Notes: a model not told the origin generated them from the sequence alone. Counted from the first letter of the stretch, positions 1 through 8,850 are shown. The stretch: 64,000 nucleotides of DNA from Rhodococcus triatomae (GCF_014217785.1 NZ_CP048814.1:3906001-3970000); one strand, 5' to 3'. Numbers and translations: made by a program.

Positions 1-1
1 C

Positions 2-550
2 GACCTCATCGCCGACCTCCAGCGGGACATTGCGGCCGTGTCGGAGATTCCCAAGCCGACCGTTGCCGCGGTGACGGGTTACGCGCTCGGGGGAGGCCTC
101 GAGGTGGCGCTGTCCGCCGATCGGCGCATCGTCGGTGACAACGCCAAGCTCGGTGTCCCCGAGATCCTGCTCGGGATCATCCCGGGTGGGGGTGGCACTC
201 AGCGTCTGGCCCGCCTCGTCGGTCCGGCGAAGGCGAAGGACCTGGTGTTCACGGGCCGCTTCGTCGACGCCGAGGAGGCCCTGCGCATCGGCCTCGTCGA
301 CGAGGTGGTGGCACCGGACGACGTGTACGAGGCCGCCAAGCGCTGGGCCGCGCAGTTCACGAAGGGTGCCTCGCGGGCGATCGCGGCCGCCAAGGCGGCG
401 ATCGATCAGGGCCTGGACGTCGATCTGCAGTCCGGGCTGAAGGTGGAGGCGCAGCAGTTCGCGGCGCTGTTCGCCACGGCGGATCGGAAGATCGGTATGC
501 AGTCGTTCATCGAGAACGGTCCCGGTAAGGCTCAGTTCACGGGCGAGTAG
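2..550 (+). CDS. Enoyl-CoA hydratase/isomerase (crotonase), 5' end outside the window
   Basis: The last 182 codons of a crotonase-superfamily protein; the reading frame is open to the window edge, so the start lies upstream. Members hydrate trans-2-enoyl-CoA in fatty-acid beta-oxidation. Two glutamates expected of a true hydratase are visible: one in GGGLEVALSADRR and one in VPEILLGIIPGGGGTQRL, the latter ending in the oxyanion-loop glycines. The C-terminal helical region (KGASRAIAAAKAAIDQG) is also typical. By position it corresponds to echA17 (Rv3039c) of M. tuberculosis, next to the same two methyltransferase genes. Family assignment is firm; the physiological substrate is unknown. Confidence 0.9.
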   Translation, partial: DLIADLQRDIAAVSEIPKPTVAAVTGYALGGGLEVALSADRRIVGDNAKLGVPEILLGIIPGGGGTQRLARLVGPAKAKDLVFTGRFVDAEEALRIGLVDEVVAPDDVYEAAKRWAAQFTKGASRAIAAAKAAIDQGLDVDLQSGLKVEAQQFAALFATADRKIGMQSFIENGPGKAQFTGE

Positions 551-570
551 GCTGACCCACCACACGCAAC

Positions 571-584
571 TAGAACCTGTTCCT
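571..584. promoter_or_regulatory. KstR-like half-palindrome (candidate operator)
   Basis: The 14-mer TAGAACCTGTTCCT resembles the known KstR operator of mycobacteria and rhodococci (TnnAACnnGTTnnA; idealised TAGAACnnGTTCTA). The AAC-NN-GTT core and left arm match fully; the right arm is imperfect. It lies 26 bp upstream of the methyltransferase start at 610, so it could sit over or near that promoter. Chance occurrence cannot be excluded. Confidence 0.35.
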
Positions 585-609
585 TTCTACCAGTGAGTAG
601 GATTCACGC

Positions 610-1620
610 ATGACTGCAAGCCCGGACGATCGGTCCCGCGACCGCGCCGTCGATGCCAGTGCCGTCGACGACCCAGCGCCCCACCCGCACGCCACCGAGG
701 CCGAGGTCGAGGCGGCCCTGAAGGACACGAAGCTGGCCCAGGTGCTCTACCACGACTGGGAAGCGGAAACCTATGACGAGAAATGGTCCATCTCGTACGA
801 CGAGCGCTGCATCGACTACGCCCGCGGGCGCTTCGACGCCGTCGCCGGTGACCAGCCGCTGCCGTACGAGCGGGCGCTCGAGCTCGGTTGCGGCACTGGT
901 TTCTTCCTGCTCAACCTGATGCAGGGCGGGGTCGCGAAGACGGGTTCGGTCACCGATCTCTCACCCGGCATGGTGAAGGTGGCGCTGCGCAACGCGGAGA
1001 ATCTCGGTCTTCCGGTCGACGGCCGGGTCGCCGACGCCGAGACCATTCCCTACGAGGACGACACGTTCGACCTCGTCGTCGGCCATGCCGTGCTGCATCA
1101 CATTCCCGACGTCGAGCAGTCGCTGCGCGAGGTACTGCGTGTCCTCAAGCCCGGCGGACGGTTCGTCTTCGCCGGAGAGCCGACCACCGTCGGAAACTTC
1201 TACGCACGCTGGCTCGGGCGGCTGACGTGGGAGGCCACCACGCGGATCACCAGGCTGCCCGCTCTCGCGGACTGGCGGCGTCCCCAGGCCGAGCTCGACG
1301 AGTCCTCCCGCGCGGCGGCGCTCGAGGCCGTCGTCGACCTGCACACGTTCGACCCCACCGATCTCGAGAAGATCGCCGAGTCCGCCGGAGCCGTCGAGGT
1401 GCACGCCGAGACGGAGGAGTTCGCTGCGGCCCTGTTGGGCTGGCCGGTGCGCACGTTCGAGGCGGCGGTCCCGGAAGGCAAGCTCGGCTGGGGCTGGGCC
1501 AGGTTCGCGTTCGGTGCGTGGAAGAACCTCAGCTGGGTGGACGAGAACGTGCTCAAGCACGTCGTTCCGCGCGGCCTGTTCTACAACGTGATGATCACCG
1601 GTGTGAAGCCCGGCAAGTGA
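610..1620 (+). CDS. Class I SAM-dependent methyltransferase (Rv3038c-like)
   Basis: A 336-residue UbiE/Coq5-style methyltransferase. The SAM-binding glycine loop is ALELGCGTGFFLLNL near residue 95. The acidic post-motif and the VVGHAVLHHIPDVEQSLREV segment around residues 157-180 follow the usual Rossmann methyltransferase order, and VLKPGGRFVFAGEP is the beta-5 signature. The N-terminal 40 residues are charged and probably disordered. It starts at ATG 610 and ends one base before the next gene, so the pair is probably co-transcribed. The position matches Rv3038c. The substrate is not evident; neighbouring MGLP-type genes make a polysaccharide or lipid acceptor possible, but that is inference. 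Confidence 0.85.
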   Translation: MTASPDDRSRDRAVDASAVDDPAPHPHATEAEVEAALKDTKLAQVLYHDWEAETYDEKWSISYDERCIDYARGRFDAVAGDQPLPYERALELGCGTGFFLLNLMQGGVAKTGSVTDLSPGMVKVALRNAENLGLPVDGRVADAETIPYEDDTFDLVVGHAVLHHIPDVEQSLREVLRVLKPGGRFVFAGEPTTVGNFYARWLGRLTWEATTRITRLPALADWRRPQAELDESSRAAALEAVVDLHTFDPTDLEKIAESAGAVEVHAETEEFAAALLGWPVRTFEAAVPEGKLGWGWARFAFGAWKNLSWVDENVLKHVVPRGLFYNVMITGVKPGK

Positions 1621-1621
1621 G

Positions 1622-2782
1622 TTGGGCTACGACTTCACCGCGCAGGACGTCGGCTACCTGCTGAGTCCCGACGGTGCTCTCGCCCTGGCCGAGGTCGACC
1701 GGTTCGAGCTGACTTCGCGTACGCGCCTGGCCGACATCGGCCGGGCGCGTACCCGTTTCGGTGACCGGGCGGCGATGCTGGTGGAGACGGTCCTGCTGCG
1801 CAGGAAGGCGATCGGCAAGCTGCCCGGCAGCGGCGGGTGGCTGTTCACCGACGAGGCACTCCAGCAGGCGACCCCGTCGGTGGTGGCGCGGCATCGGGCC
1901 AGACGATTGGCCGGGCGTTCGGTGCACGACGTGACATGTTCGGTCGGTGCGGAACTGGCGGCGCTGTCGGAGACGGCGAGCGTGGTCCTCGGCAGTGACC
2001 TCGACGCCGTGCGGTTGCGGATGGCGGCCCACAACGTCCCCGCCGTCGCGGTGGCGCGCGCCGATGCGTTGGCCCCGTGCAGCCGGGGCACGGTCGTCGT
2101 GGCCGACCCGGCCCGCCGAGCCGGTGGACGCCGCACGTTCGATCCGGCGCAGTTGCAGCCGCCGCTGCCGGATCTCGTGTCCGTGTACCGCAGTCGCGAT
2201 CTGGTGGTCAAATGCGCCCCGGGGTTGGACTTCGACGCCCTCGCCTGGGACGGCGAGGTGGAGGTCACCTCCCTGAGCGGGGGAGTGCGGGAAGCATGCC
2301 TGTGGTCCCGCGACCTCGCCGAGCCGGGAGTGACGCGCAGGGCGAGCGTGCTCGCCGCCGACGGCACGGGGTGGACCGTCACCGATGCCGAGCCGGACGA
2401 CATCCCCGAACGGGCTCCGGGGCAATGGATCGTCGACCCGGACGGTGCCGTCGTGCGGGCGGGCCTGGTGCGTCAGTACGCTGCCCGACACGGGTTGTGG
2501 CAGCTCGACCCCCAGATCGCCTACCTCACCGGCGACACGGTGCCCGCCGGTGTGCGGGGATTCCGTGTTCTCGAACGGATCAAGTTCTCCGAGAAGGTGT
2601 TACGGCAGGAGCTCGCTCGGCTGGACTGCGGCTCGGTGGAGATCCTGGTCCGCGGAGTCGACATCGATCCCGCGGTCCTGCGCCCGCGGCTGAAGCTGAA
2701 GGGCACGCGTGCGTACAGCGTGATCGTCACCCGGATCGGCCGTGCGGGTGTCGCGTTCGTCTGTGCACCGCCCACCGTGTGA
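1622..2782 (+). CDS. THUMP-like-domain class I methyltransferase (Rv3037c-like)
   Basis: A 386-residue protein with a TTG start one base after the preceding stop. The central part has the methyltransferase core: VHDVTCSVGAELAALSE as SAM motif I (near residue 101), SVVLGSDLDAVRLRMAAHNV as the acidic motif, and VVVADPARRAGGRRTFDP as a DPxR motif where N/DPPY-type catalytic loops lie. The C-terminal 80 residues (GFRVLERIKFSEKVLRQELARL and after) match the THUMP-like extension seen in actinobacterial members. The M. tuberculosis counterpart, Rv3037c, has been proposed in reviews as a candidate MGLP methyltransferase, whereas the fold also suggests RNA methylation; I cannot decide between them. 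No GTG or ATG gives a better start. Confidence 0.75.
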   Translation: MGYDFTAQDVGYLLSPDGALALAEVDRFELTSRTRLADIGRARTRFGDRAAMLVETVLLRRKAIGKLPGSGGWLFTDEALQQATPSVVARHRARRLAGRSVHDVTCSVGAELAALSETASVVLGSDLDAVRLRMAAHNVPAVAVARADALAPCSRGTVVVADPARRAGGRRTFDPAQLQPPLPDLVSVYRSRDLVVKCAPGLDFDALAWDGEVEVTSLSGGVREACLWSRDLAEPGVTRRASVLAADGTGWTVTDAEPDDIPERAPGQWIVDPDGAVVRAGLVRQYAARHGLWQLDPQIAYLTGDTVPAGVRGFRVLERIKFSEKVLRQELARLDCGSVEILVRGVDIDPAVLRPRLKLKGTRAYSVIVTRIGRAGVAFVCAPPTV

Positions 2783-2803
2783 ACCGTTGCGGGAGGGCCG
2801 TCG

Positions 2804-4105
2804 TCAGCGTAGGACGAAGAGCTCACCCAGGAACGACGGCACGACGACCTCCCCCTTCGGGCCGATCGCGGTCCCGGTGCTGAATCCGAGTGCGTCCGGC
2901 AACACGGTCTGATCGAGGGTGCTTCCGTCCCCGGTGTCGAAGGTCAGCAGTGCCAGGCCGTCGTCTCCGTCCCGGATCACCGTGTAGCCGGTCTCGCCCG
3001 CGGATTGTGCCGGGACCCCGAGTTGGAGGACGTCGTCGCGTTCCCACGCGAGTTCCGCGCTGTCTCCCGCGTCCCGGACCGCGAGCAGCCGTCCCTCTTC
3101 GCCGCCCGCGACCACGAGCAGGCCGTCGTCGGACACCGACGGTGCGGCGGCCGCGACGTAGCCGAGGTCGTAGTTCCACTGCGGTGCACCCGTTTCGGCG
3201 TCCAGCGCCCAGAGTCGGCCTTCCCGGTCGTTGACGTACACCCGCGTGCCGTCGGCGGACACCACCGGGCTGGACGCGGCGCCGCCGGGCAGCACGTCGG
3301 AGGCCCAGGCCGGCGCGATCCGGGGCGAGTCGCCTTCCACGTAGTCGATGGCGACGAGCTCGGTCGCAGGGGAGCCGGGACGGAAGAACGTGACGAAGAA
3401 GCGTCCCGACGCGAGGTCGATCGCGGGGGTGTGGGCGACCGGGCACGCGGCGGTCCCGAGGAAGCACTCGTCCAGTCCGGCGTCGTTCGGGAGGAGATCG
3501 CCGTCGGTGCCGTCGACGTTCGGCGGGGGGATCATCTGGAACGCCGGGAGCACCGGGCGTCCGTTCTGGGTGTCGAGGACGTGGATGTTGCCGAGATGGG
3601 TGACGAACAGCAGGTTTCCGTCGGCGGTGAACTGGGCCGACAGCGGGGTGCCCGAGACGGGCGTCCGCCACCGCAACTGGCCGTACTCGTTGTACGAGTT
3701 CATCGCGCCCTCGTCGCCGATGTAGATGTTGGCGACGGAGTCGGAGACGGGAGTCGACGCGGTGGCTCCGTCGGACAGTCGGGTGCACCAACGCTTGCGT
3801 TCGCTGTCGGACTGGAAGGAGAAGAGATTGCATCCCCGCTCCGTGCGGGCCGTCAGCGAGATCTGACCGTTGGGGGCGATGGACGGGGTCGTCGACACCG
3901 GCCCCCCGAGCGGCCGGGACCACGCGAACGACACGTCGCGTGATCCGGTGCCGGGACTGGTGTTGCTGTTGCGGGCATCCGCGTGCGCCCCGGGCCAGCC
4001 CGTCGAGGCGAGCGAGTTGTCGACCGGGTCGCCCCCGCATCCGGCGAGCACCACCGCGCAGGCCGCGGTCAGCACCAGCATCGACGACCGTAGGGCCCGT
4101 CGCAT
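2804..4105 (-). CDS. Beta-propeller (PQQ-like repeat) lipoprotein (Rv3035-like)
   Basis: A 433-residue exported lipoprotein. The N-terminus MRRALRSSMLVLTAACAVVLAGCGG is a signal peptide ending in a lipobox, with Cys as the lipidated residue. The body carries repeated propeller blades: SFAWSRPLGGPVSTTPSIA, LRWRTPVSGTPLSAQFTADG, RLWALDAETGAPQWNYDL and LLAVRDAGDSAELAWERD are W/D-rich blade edges. It is expected on the outer face of the membrane; no enzymatic motif is evident, so a scaffold or binding role is as likely as catalysis. I chose ATG 4105 because GGGAG lies just upstream and the signal peptide begins there; a GTG at 4141 would add 12 residues. It is convergent with the methyltransferase gene. 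Confidence 0.82.
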   Translation of the reverse strand: MRRALRSSMLVLTAACAVVLAGCGGDPVDNSLASTGWPGAHADARNSNTSPGTGSRDVSFAWSRPLGGPVSTTPSIAPNGQISLTARTERGCNLFSFQSDSERKRWCTRLSDGATASTPVSDSVANIYIGDEGAMNSYNEYGQLRWRTPVSGTPLSAQFTADGNLLFVTHLGNIHVLDTQNGRPVLPAFQMIPPPNVDGTDGDLLPNDAGLDECFLGTAACPVAHTPAIDLASGRFFVTFFRPGSPATELVAIDYVEGDSPRIAPAWASDVLPGGAASSPVVSADGTRVYVNDREGRLWALDAETGAPQWNYDLGYVAAAAPSVSDDGLLVVAGGEEGRLLAVRDAGDSAELAWERDDVLQLGVPAQSAGETGYTVIRDGDDGLALLTFDTGDGSTLDQTVLPDALGFSTGTAIGPKGEVVVPSFLGELFVLR

Positions 4106-4194
4106 CGTTTCTCCCGTCGTTCGACAACTCTCGGTCCGCACAACCCTCGGCCCGCAAGACTATCCCGGAGCCCGGGTACGTAGGCTGACAGGCT

Positions 4195-4932
4195 ATGACG
4201 AGCATGTGGGGCGCACCGTTGCGCACACGGTGGCGTGGTTCGCGACGCCGGGACAGTGAGCAGGCACGTTTCCTGACCGTGGCGTCGTTGCGCTGGGTTC
4301 TGGCGAACAAGGCGTACACGCCGTGGTACCTGGTGCGGTACTACCGGCTCGCGAAGTTCAAACTCGCCAACCCGCACGTGATCCTGCGCGGCATGGTGTT
4401 CCTGGGCAAGCGGGTGGAGATCCACGCCTCGCCGGAGTTGTCGCGGCTCGAGATCGGGCGGTGGGTCCACATCGGTGACGGCAACGCCATCCGGTGCCAC
4501 GAGGGTTCGCTGCGGATCGGCGACAAGGTGGTGTTCGGCAAGGACAACGTCGTCAACACCTATATCGACATCGAGATCGGCGCGTCCACGCTGGTTGCCG
4601 ACTGGTGCTACATCTGCGACTTCGACCATCGCATGGACGACGTGAACGTGCCGATCAAGGACCAGGGCATCGTCAAGGGCCCGGTGCGGATCGGCCCGGA
4701 CACCTGGGTGGCCGCCAAGGTCACCGTGCTGCGGAACACGCGGGTGGGTCGTGGTTGCGTGCTCGGCGCACACGCCGTGGTCAAGGGGGACATCCCCGAC
4801 TTCAGTATCGCCGTCGGTTCGCCGGCGAAGGCGGTGAAGAACCGCAAGGCCGAGTGGGAGGCAGGCGCCGCCGCACGGGCCGAGTACATCGCAGCCCTCG
4901 AGGACATTGCCCGCAAGAAGGCCACCCACTGA
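4195..4932 (+). CDS. Left-handed beta-helix (hexapeptide-repeat) acyltransferase (Rv3034c-like)
   Basis: A 245-residue acyltransferase. Residues about 70-215 show imperfect hexapeptide repeats (VEIHASPELSRLEIGRWVHI, SLRIGDKVVFGKDNVVNTY, VRIGPDTWVAAKVTVLRNTR, VGRGCVLGAHAVVKGDIPDF), giving a LbH coil, and SIAVGSPAKAVKNRK is the usual cap. CDFDHRMDD contributes the histidine expected in the active site of maltose/galactoside O-acetyltransferase relatives. The first 60 residues are basic and aromatic and may contact membrane. The orthologous Rv3034c has been proposed to add short acyl groups to MGLP; the gene lies beside glucosyltransferase, branching enzyme and methyltransferase genes, which supports that idea without proving it. 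Confidence 0.82.
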   Translation: MTSMWGAPLRTRWRGSRRRDSEQARFLTVASLRWVLANKAYTPWYLVRYYRLAKFKLANPHVILRGMVFLGKRVEIHASPELSRLEIGRWVHIGDGNAIRCHEGSLRIGDKVVFGKDNVVNTYIDIEIGASTLVADWCYICDFDHRMDDVNVPIKDQGIVKGPVRIGPDTWVAAKVTVLRNTRVGRGCVLGAHAVVKGDIPDFSIAVGSPAKAVKNRKAEWEAGAAARAEYIAALEDIARKKATH

Positions 4933-5021
4933 TCTGATTCGGCACCACCCGCCACCCCGCCACCCGCCACGCGCGCTTGACCGCCCCGTCGCGCCACCCC
5001 CGACCCCGCCCCTATCGCCCC

Positions 5022-5119
5022 GTGGGTGAGTGGTCCCTTCGCCTTCTCAGACCGGTCGAATGGTCCCTTCACCCTGGGAGGGAGGGGGGAGAGATGGGGG
5101 ATGACGGGGAGGGGAGGGA
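5022..5119. repeat. Intergenic hairpin-type repeat, copy A, with G-rich tail
   Basis: Positions 5022-5074 align without gaps to 15991-16043, with 39 of 53 bases identical by eye, including the shared block CAGACCGGTCGAA. In this copy the stem has decayed: TGGTCCCTTC occurs twice as a direct repeat 30 bp apart (5031 and 5061) instead of as an inverted repeat. It is followed by a purine tract rich in runs of three to six G (5075-5119) that reaches the stop codon of the minus-strand glycosyltransferase. It sits between convergent genes. No coding potential is seen here. Confidence 0.6.
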
Positions 5120-6367
5120 TCAGTCGCGGTCGGGGAGGGGGCGTTCGGGGATCACGGGGCGGGCCAGGGGGTTGCGGACGCGTCTCTTGGCACCCGAGTA
5201 GACCAGAGCGGTCTCGTCGGCGACGAGCGTCCAGTCGAACTCGGAGGTCAGCCGCGCCCGGGCCGCGGTGGCGCGTTGCTGCGCCGCGGCCGGATCGTCG
5301 AGGACTTCACGGACGGCCGACGTCAGCCCGGCCACGTCGCCGGGCCGGAACGACAGGCCCGTCTCCCCGTCGACGACGGCCTCACCCAGACCGCCCGCCG
5401 TGGACGCGACGAGCGGCGTGCCTGCGGCTGCCGCCTCGAGCGCGATGATGCCGAACGGCTCGTACCGGCTCGGCAGCACGATGGCGTCCGCGCCGTGCAG
5501 CCAGCCGAGCAACTCCAGGTGATCGAGATTGCCGAGGAACGTCACGGCCCGGGCCACCCGGTGAGTGCGGGCGAGTTGGGCCAGCCATTCGAACTGGGTG
5601 CCTTCGCCGGCCACGGCCAGTGTGGTGCCCGGGTGGCTGCGGCGAATCCGGGGCAGCGCGGCGATCGCGTCCTGGACGCCCTTCTCGTACTCGAGCCGTC
5701 CGACGAAGAGCAACTGGGCCGGGCCGCCCCGGGGTGCCCGCTCCCGGAAATGCCATGCGGTGGTGTCGATTCCGTTGCGGATCACCGAGATCGGGGCGAG
5801 CGCATTGCCGTACAGTTCGGTGACCTCGTCCTCCATCGACGCCGAACACGTGATGATCGCATCCGACTCGTGGGCGAGCCACCACTCGACCGAATGCACC
5901 TGACGGTTGATCCGCCCCGACAACCAGCCGCTGTGCCGACCGGCCTCCGTCGCGTGCAGGGTGGAGACGAGAGGGACGTCGTAGAACTCGGCGAGCGCGA
6001 TCGCCGGATGCGCGACCAGCCAGTCGTGTGCGTGTACCACGTCGGGGACCCAGCCTTCGCCGACGCCCGGCTTCTGCAGGGCGACACCGGCCCGCACCAT
6101 GGCGTGCCCCATCGCCAGGGTCCACGCCAGCATGTCCTCACCGAAGAGCAGGTGCGGTGGGTCCTCGGCGACGGCGACGACGAGGACTCCCTCGTCGATG
6201 CGGCTCACCGTGGGGTGGGTGGTGGCGTCGGTACCGGACGGCCGACGCGACAGCACGACCACCTCGTGGCCGCGGGCGGCCAGTGAGGTGGCGAGATGGT
6301 GCACGTGACGGCCGAGCCCGCCCACCACCACCGGGGGATACTCCCAGGAGACGATCAGGATCTTCAT
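5120..6367 (-). CDS. GT4-family alpha-glucosyltransferase (Rv3032-like)
   Basis: A 415-residue glycosyltransferase with GT-B fold. The N-terminus MKILIVSWEYPPVVVGGLGR has the glycine-rich nucleotide-sugar loop of glycogen-synthase-type enzymes. GRLEYEKGVQDAIAAL starts the C-terminal domain, and EPFGIIALEAAAAGTPLVAS carries the E-x7-E catalytic motif of GT4. Rv3032 of M. tuberculosis, of equal length (414), is an alpha-(1,4)-glucosyltransferase for MGLP and contributes to glycogen/capsular glucan. The start at ATG 6367 overlaps the stop of the branching-enzyme gene by four bases, so the two are translationally coupled. Assignment to MGLP is by homology and context. Confidence 0.88.
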   Translation of the reverse strand: MKILIVSWEYPPVVVGGLGRHVHHLATSLAARGHEVVVLSRRPSGTDATTHPTVSRIDEGVLVVAVAEDPPHLLFGEDMLAWTLAMGHAMVRAGVALQKPGVGEGWVPDVVHAHDWLVAHPAIALAEFYDVPLVSTLHATEAGRHSGWLSGRINRQVHSVEWWLAHESDAIITCSASMEDEVTELYGNALAPISVIRNGIDTTAWHFRERAPRGGPAQLLFVGRLEYEKGVQDAIAALPRIRRSHPGTTLAVAGEGTQFEWLAQLARTHRVARAVTFLGNLDHLELLGWLHGADAIVLPSRYEPFGIIALEAAAAGTPLVASTAGGLGEAVVDGETGLSFRPGDVAGLTSAVREVLDDPAAAQQRATAARARLTSEFDWTLVADETALVYSGAKRRVRNPLARPVIPERPLPDRD

Positions 6368-7923
6368 CGGTCGGTTCCCCTCGCACGGTCCGGTGGCGGT
6401 AGGCGCCGGGCGTCGAGGCCCGGGAAGAGTCCGTCGGCGTTGTTCCACCCGTCGGCCAGTCGCGACGCGACCGCAGTCCTGCCGGCGGCCGCCGCGGCCG
6501 CGATCTCGCGCAGGGCGTGCGCGTGCTTGTGAGCCCGTTCGCGGGCGTAGCCGGCAGCGGAGTCCTTGCTCACCATGAACGCCCAGTCGCTGGAGACGGT
6601 CATCAGCGCCTCACGCAGCATCTGGTCCGCGACCCGATCGCGCGGCCCCGACAGCCCGGGAACGATCGAGGACTCGCGGGTCTTGTCGACCACGTCGAGT
6701 GCGGTGGCGACGACCTCGGAGTTCAGCTGGACGAGGTCGCCGACCTGATCTCCGGCCCACACCCGCCAGTCCTTGCCCGATCCCCACGACGAATCCTCGA
6801 GCGCGACGGGTTCGCCGACGTAGCCGTGCTCCCGTGCGTCGGCGAGCGTCCCGACCTGCACGCCTGCCTCGGGAAGCGCCCGCAGTACCTTCTCCAGCCA
6901 CTGCGGGCCCTCGAACCACCAGTGGCCGAACAGTTCCGTGTCGAACGCCGCGACGACGAGGGCGGGGCGGCCGGTACGCGCCGACTCGTCACGGATCCGC
7001 GTCCGCACGGTCTCCACGAAGTCCGCGACGTGCCGGTCGACGGCGGCGGCGGCGAGTTCGGGATCGTAGGGTGCCTTGTCCGCCGAATCGACCGTCCGGC
7101 CGGTGACCCGTGCGGGCTTCAACCCGGTCGCGTGGTCGTAGGTGTGGAAGTCGCGGTAGGCCGCGTGCCCCGGATAGCCCGATTTCGGTGACCACACGCG
7201 ATAGCTGACCTGCAGGTCCCGGCCGAAGGCGAGTACGTCGCTCTCGCGGACCGGCCGGCCGGCCGACGTGTCGCCACGCAGAGCGGGACCGTCCACCATG
7301 AAGTGGCTGACACCCGCGCGTGAGTACATGTGTTCCAGGCCCGGCGTGTAGCCGCATTCGGGTGCCCAGATTCCGGTGGGCCGGTGATTCCAGCGGGCCT
7401 TCGCGTCGGCGAGGCCCTCGGTGAGGGAGTACTCGCGCAGCCGCGGATCGAGGAGCGGCTGGAACGGGTGGGCGAGCGGGCCGCCGAGCAACTCGAAGGC
7501 GTCGGCGTCGAGCAACTCGCGCAGCACCGGGGAGGCGCCGTGGCGCCAGTTCGCCTCGAAGTCGGTCAGCGCGTCGGCGGCGGCGCGGTGCTCGCGGGCC
7601 CCGAGCGCACGGTGCGCGTCGTCGGGCATCCCGGCGGCCTCGTGGGCACGGATCTGCCAGTTGCCCAGCCAGTGATGCATACCGTCGAGACAGTGCGGGT
7701 CGTCGAGCTGGGCGGCGAGGACCGGCGTGATGCCCAGGGTGAGCAGATGGGAGCGGCCCTCGGCGGACAACCGCTTCAGCACCCGGACGAGGGGCAGGTA
7801 GGAGGCCGCCCACGACTGATAGAGCCACTCCTCGCCCACGGGCCATCGCCCGTGGTTGGCGAGCCAGGGTAGGTGCGAGTGCAGTACCAGGGCGAACATG
7901 CCCTCGGTTCGATGTTCGGTCAC
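6364..7923 (-). CDS. GH57 1,4-alpha-glucan branching enzyme (Rv3031-like)
   Basis: A 519-residue GH57 enzyme that would cut and rejoin alpha-1,4 glucan as alpha-1,6 branches. FALVLHSHLPWLANHGRW is the first conserved GH57 region; GIWAPECGYTPGLEHM contains the glutamate nucleophile; AAFDTELFGHWWFEGPQWL contains the aspartate acid/base. The C-terminal helical part (SSDWAFMVSKDSAAGYA) is the usual alpha domain. The GTG start at 7923 is chosen because its codon overlaps the TGA of the upstream methyltransferase (GTGA) and the length then agrees with Rv3031 (526). It also overlaps the glucosyltransferase downstream, so three genes form one coupled unit, in line with joint synthesis of a branched glucan precursor. 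Confidence 0.88.
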   Translation of the reverse strand: MTEHRTEGMFALVLHSHLPWLANHGRWPVGEEWLYQSWAASYLPLVRVLKRLSAEGRSHLLTLGITPVLAAQLDDPHCLDGMHHWLGNWQIRAHEAAGMPDDAHRALGAREHRAAADALTDFEANWRHGASPVLRELLDADAFELLGGPLAHPFQPLLDPRLREYSLTEGLADAKARWNHRPTGIWAPECGYTPGLEHMYSRAGVSHFMVDGPALRGDTSAGRPVRESDVLAFGRDLQVSYRVWSPKSGYPGHAAYRDFHTYDHATGLKPARVTGRTVDSADKAPYDPELAAAAVDRHVADFVETVRTRIRDESARTGRPALVVAAFDTELFGHWWFEGPQWLEKVLRALPEAGVQVGTLADAREHGYVGEPVALEDSSWGSGKDWRVWAGDQVGDLVQLNSEVVATALDVVDKTRESSIVPGLSGPRDRVADQMLREALMTVSSDWAFMVSKDSAAGYARERAHKHAHALREIAAAAAAGRTAVASRLADGWNNADGLFPGLDARRLPPPDRARGTDR

Positions 7924-8747
7924 GGTGCCTGCGCCCCGAACTCGCCCGTCTCGAACCGGTGCGCCCTGACCGCGACGGCCACGAGATCGAGACTCGCGTC
8001 GATGTCCTGCTCCCGCAGCGTGAAGTCGTCCGCGGTGATGCCTTCGACGTCCCTGGACAGGTCCGCGGGCCACGGCTGTCCGGCGAGTGCACGTTCGATC
8101 TGCGCGTCGATGAACGAGCCGCCGTGCTTGGCGTCGAGGGCGCGCAGCCGCTCGCCGTGGTGGACGCCGGTCATGACCGCCACGTCGAACCCGGCGTCGA
8201 CGAGTAGTTCGGTGAGTTCGTCGGCGTTCAGCTCGCGGGTGTGGAACGGGTTGAGCGGGGTGTCGCGGCCGGGGGAGAACGTGATGCGGTTCGGGGTGCT
8301 CACGAGCAACTCGCCACCCGGCCGCAGCACCCGGAAGCACTCACGCAGGAACTGTGCCTGATCCCACAGGTGCTCGATGACCTGGAAGTTGACGACGGTG
8401 TCGACCGAGGCGTCGGGGAGCGGGAGTTCCGCGAGATTTCCGTGGATCATCTCCACCCGCGGGTAGCGGGCGCGCACGTGTTCGACCGCCGAGGTGTCGT
8501 AGTCGACGCACGTCACGTGGGCGGCGACGTCGGCGATCATGTCCGCTCCGTAGCCCTCGCCGGACCCGGCCTCGAGGACACGGCGACCGGTGCAGCGTTC
8601 CCGCAGGTCGCGGTAGACGACCTCGTGCCGGCGGAACCAGTAGTTCTCCTCGGGGATGCCCGGAACGGTGCGCTCACCGGTCAGGGGGAGGGGCGCGTCC
8701 GTGGACACGGCCCGGGTCGCGTGGTCGCCGACAAATGAATCGCTCAC
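7920..8747 (-). CDS. SAM-dependent methyltransferase (Rv3030-like)
   Basis: A 275-residue class I methyltransferase. RRVLEAGSGEGYGADMIADV is SAM motif I; VTCVDYDTSAVEHVRARY is the acidic loop, and VVNFQVIEHLWDQAQFLREC plus VLRPGGELLVSTPNRITFSP are the later core strands. The GTG at 8747 gives a length matching Rv3030 (274), which has been proposed to methylate glucose units of MGLP. It is the first gene of a coupled set with the branching enzyme and glucosyltransferase, divergent from etfB. No strong Shine-Dalgarno lies before this GTG, so leaderless translation is possible. Confidence 0.82.
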   Translation of the reverse strand: MSDSFVGDHATRAVSTDAPLPLTGERTVPGIPEENYWFRRHEVVYRDLRERCTGRRVLEAGSGEGYGADMIADVAAHVTCVDYDTSAVEHVRARYPRVEMIHGNLAELPLPDASVDTVVNFQVIEHLWDQAQFLRECFRVLRPGGELLVSTPNRITFSPGRDTPLNPFHTRELNADELTELLVDAGFDVAVMTGVHHGERLRALDAKHGGSFIDAQIERALAGQPWPADLSRDVEGITADDFTLREQDIDASLDLVAVAVRAHRFETGEFGAQAP

Positions 8748-8850
8748 CGCAGCGAGGTTAGTGCCCCGGCAGTCCAGGGCATACGGGGTGTTCCACATCA
8801 CAGCCCTGATCTGCCTTTCGGCTTATATGGTGAGCACGCTTGTCCCGCAA

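Noticed and set aside
3005-3943. A plus-strand frame of about 310 codons over the lipoprotein gene
   Set aside because: Its composition (Arg/Gly/Val) is that of an antisense shadow; the minus-strand frame has a signal peptide and propeller blades.
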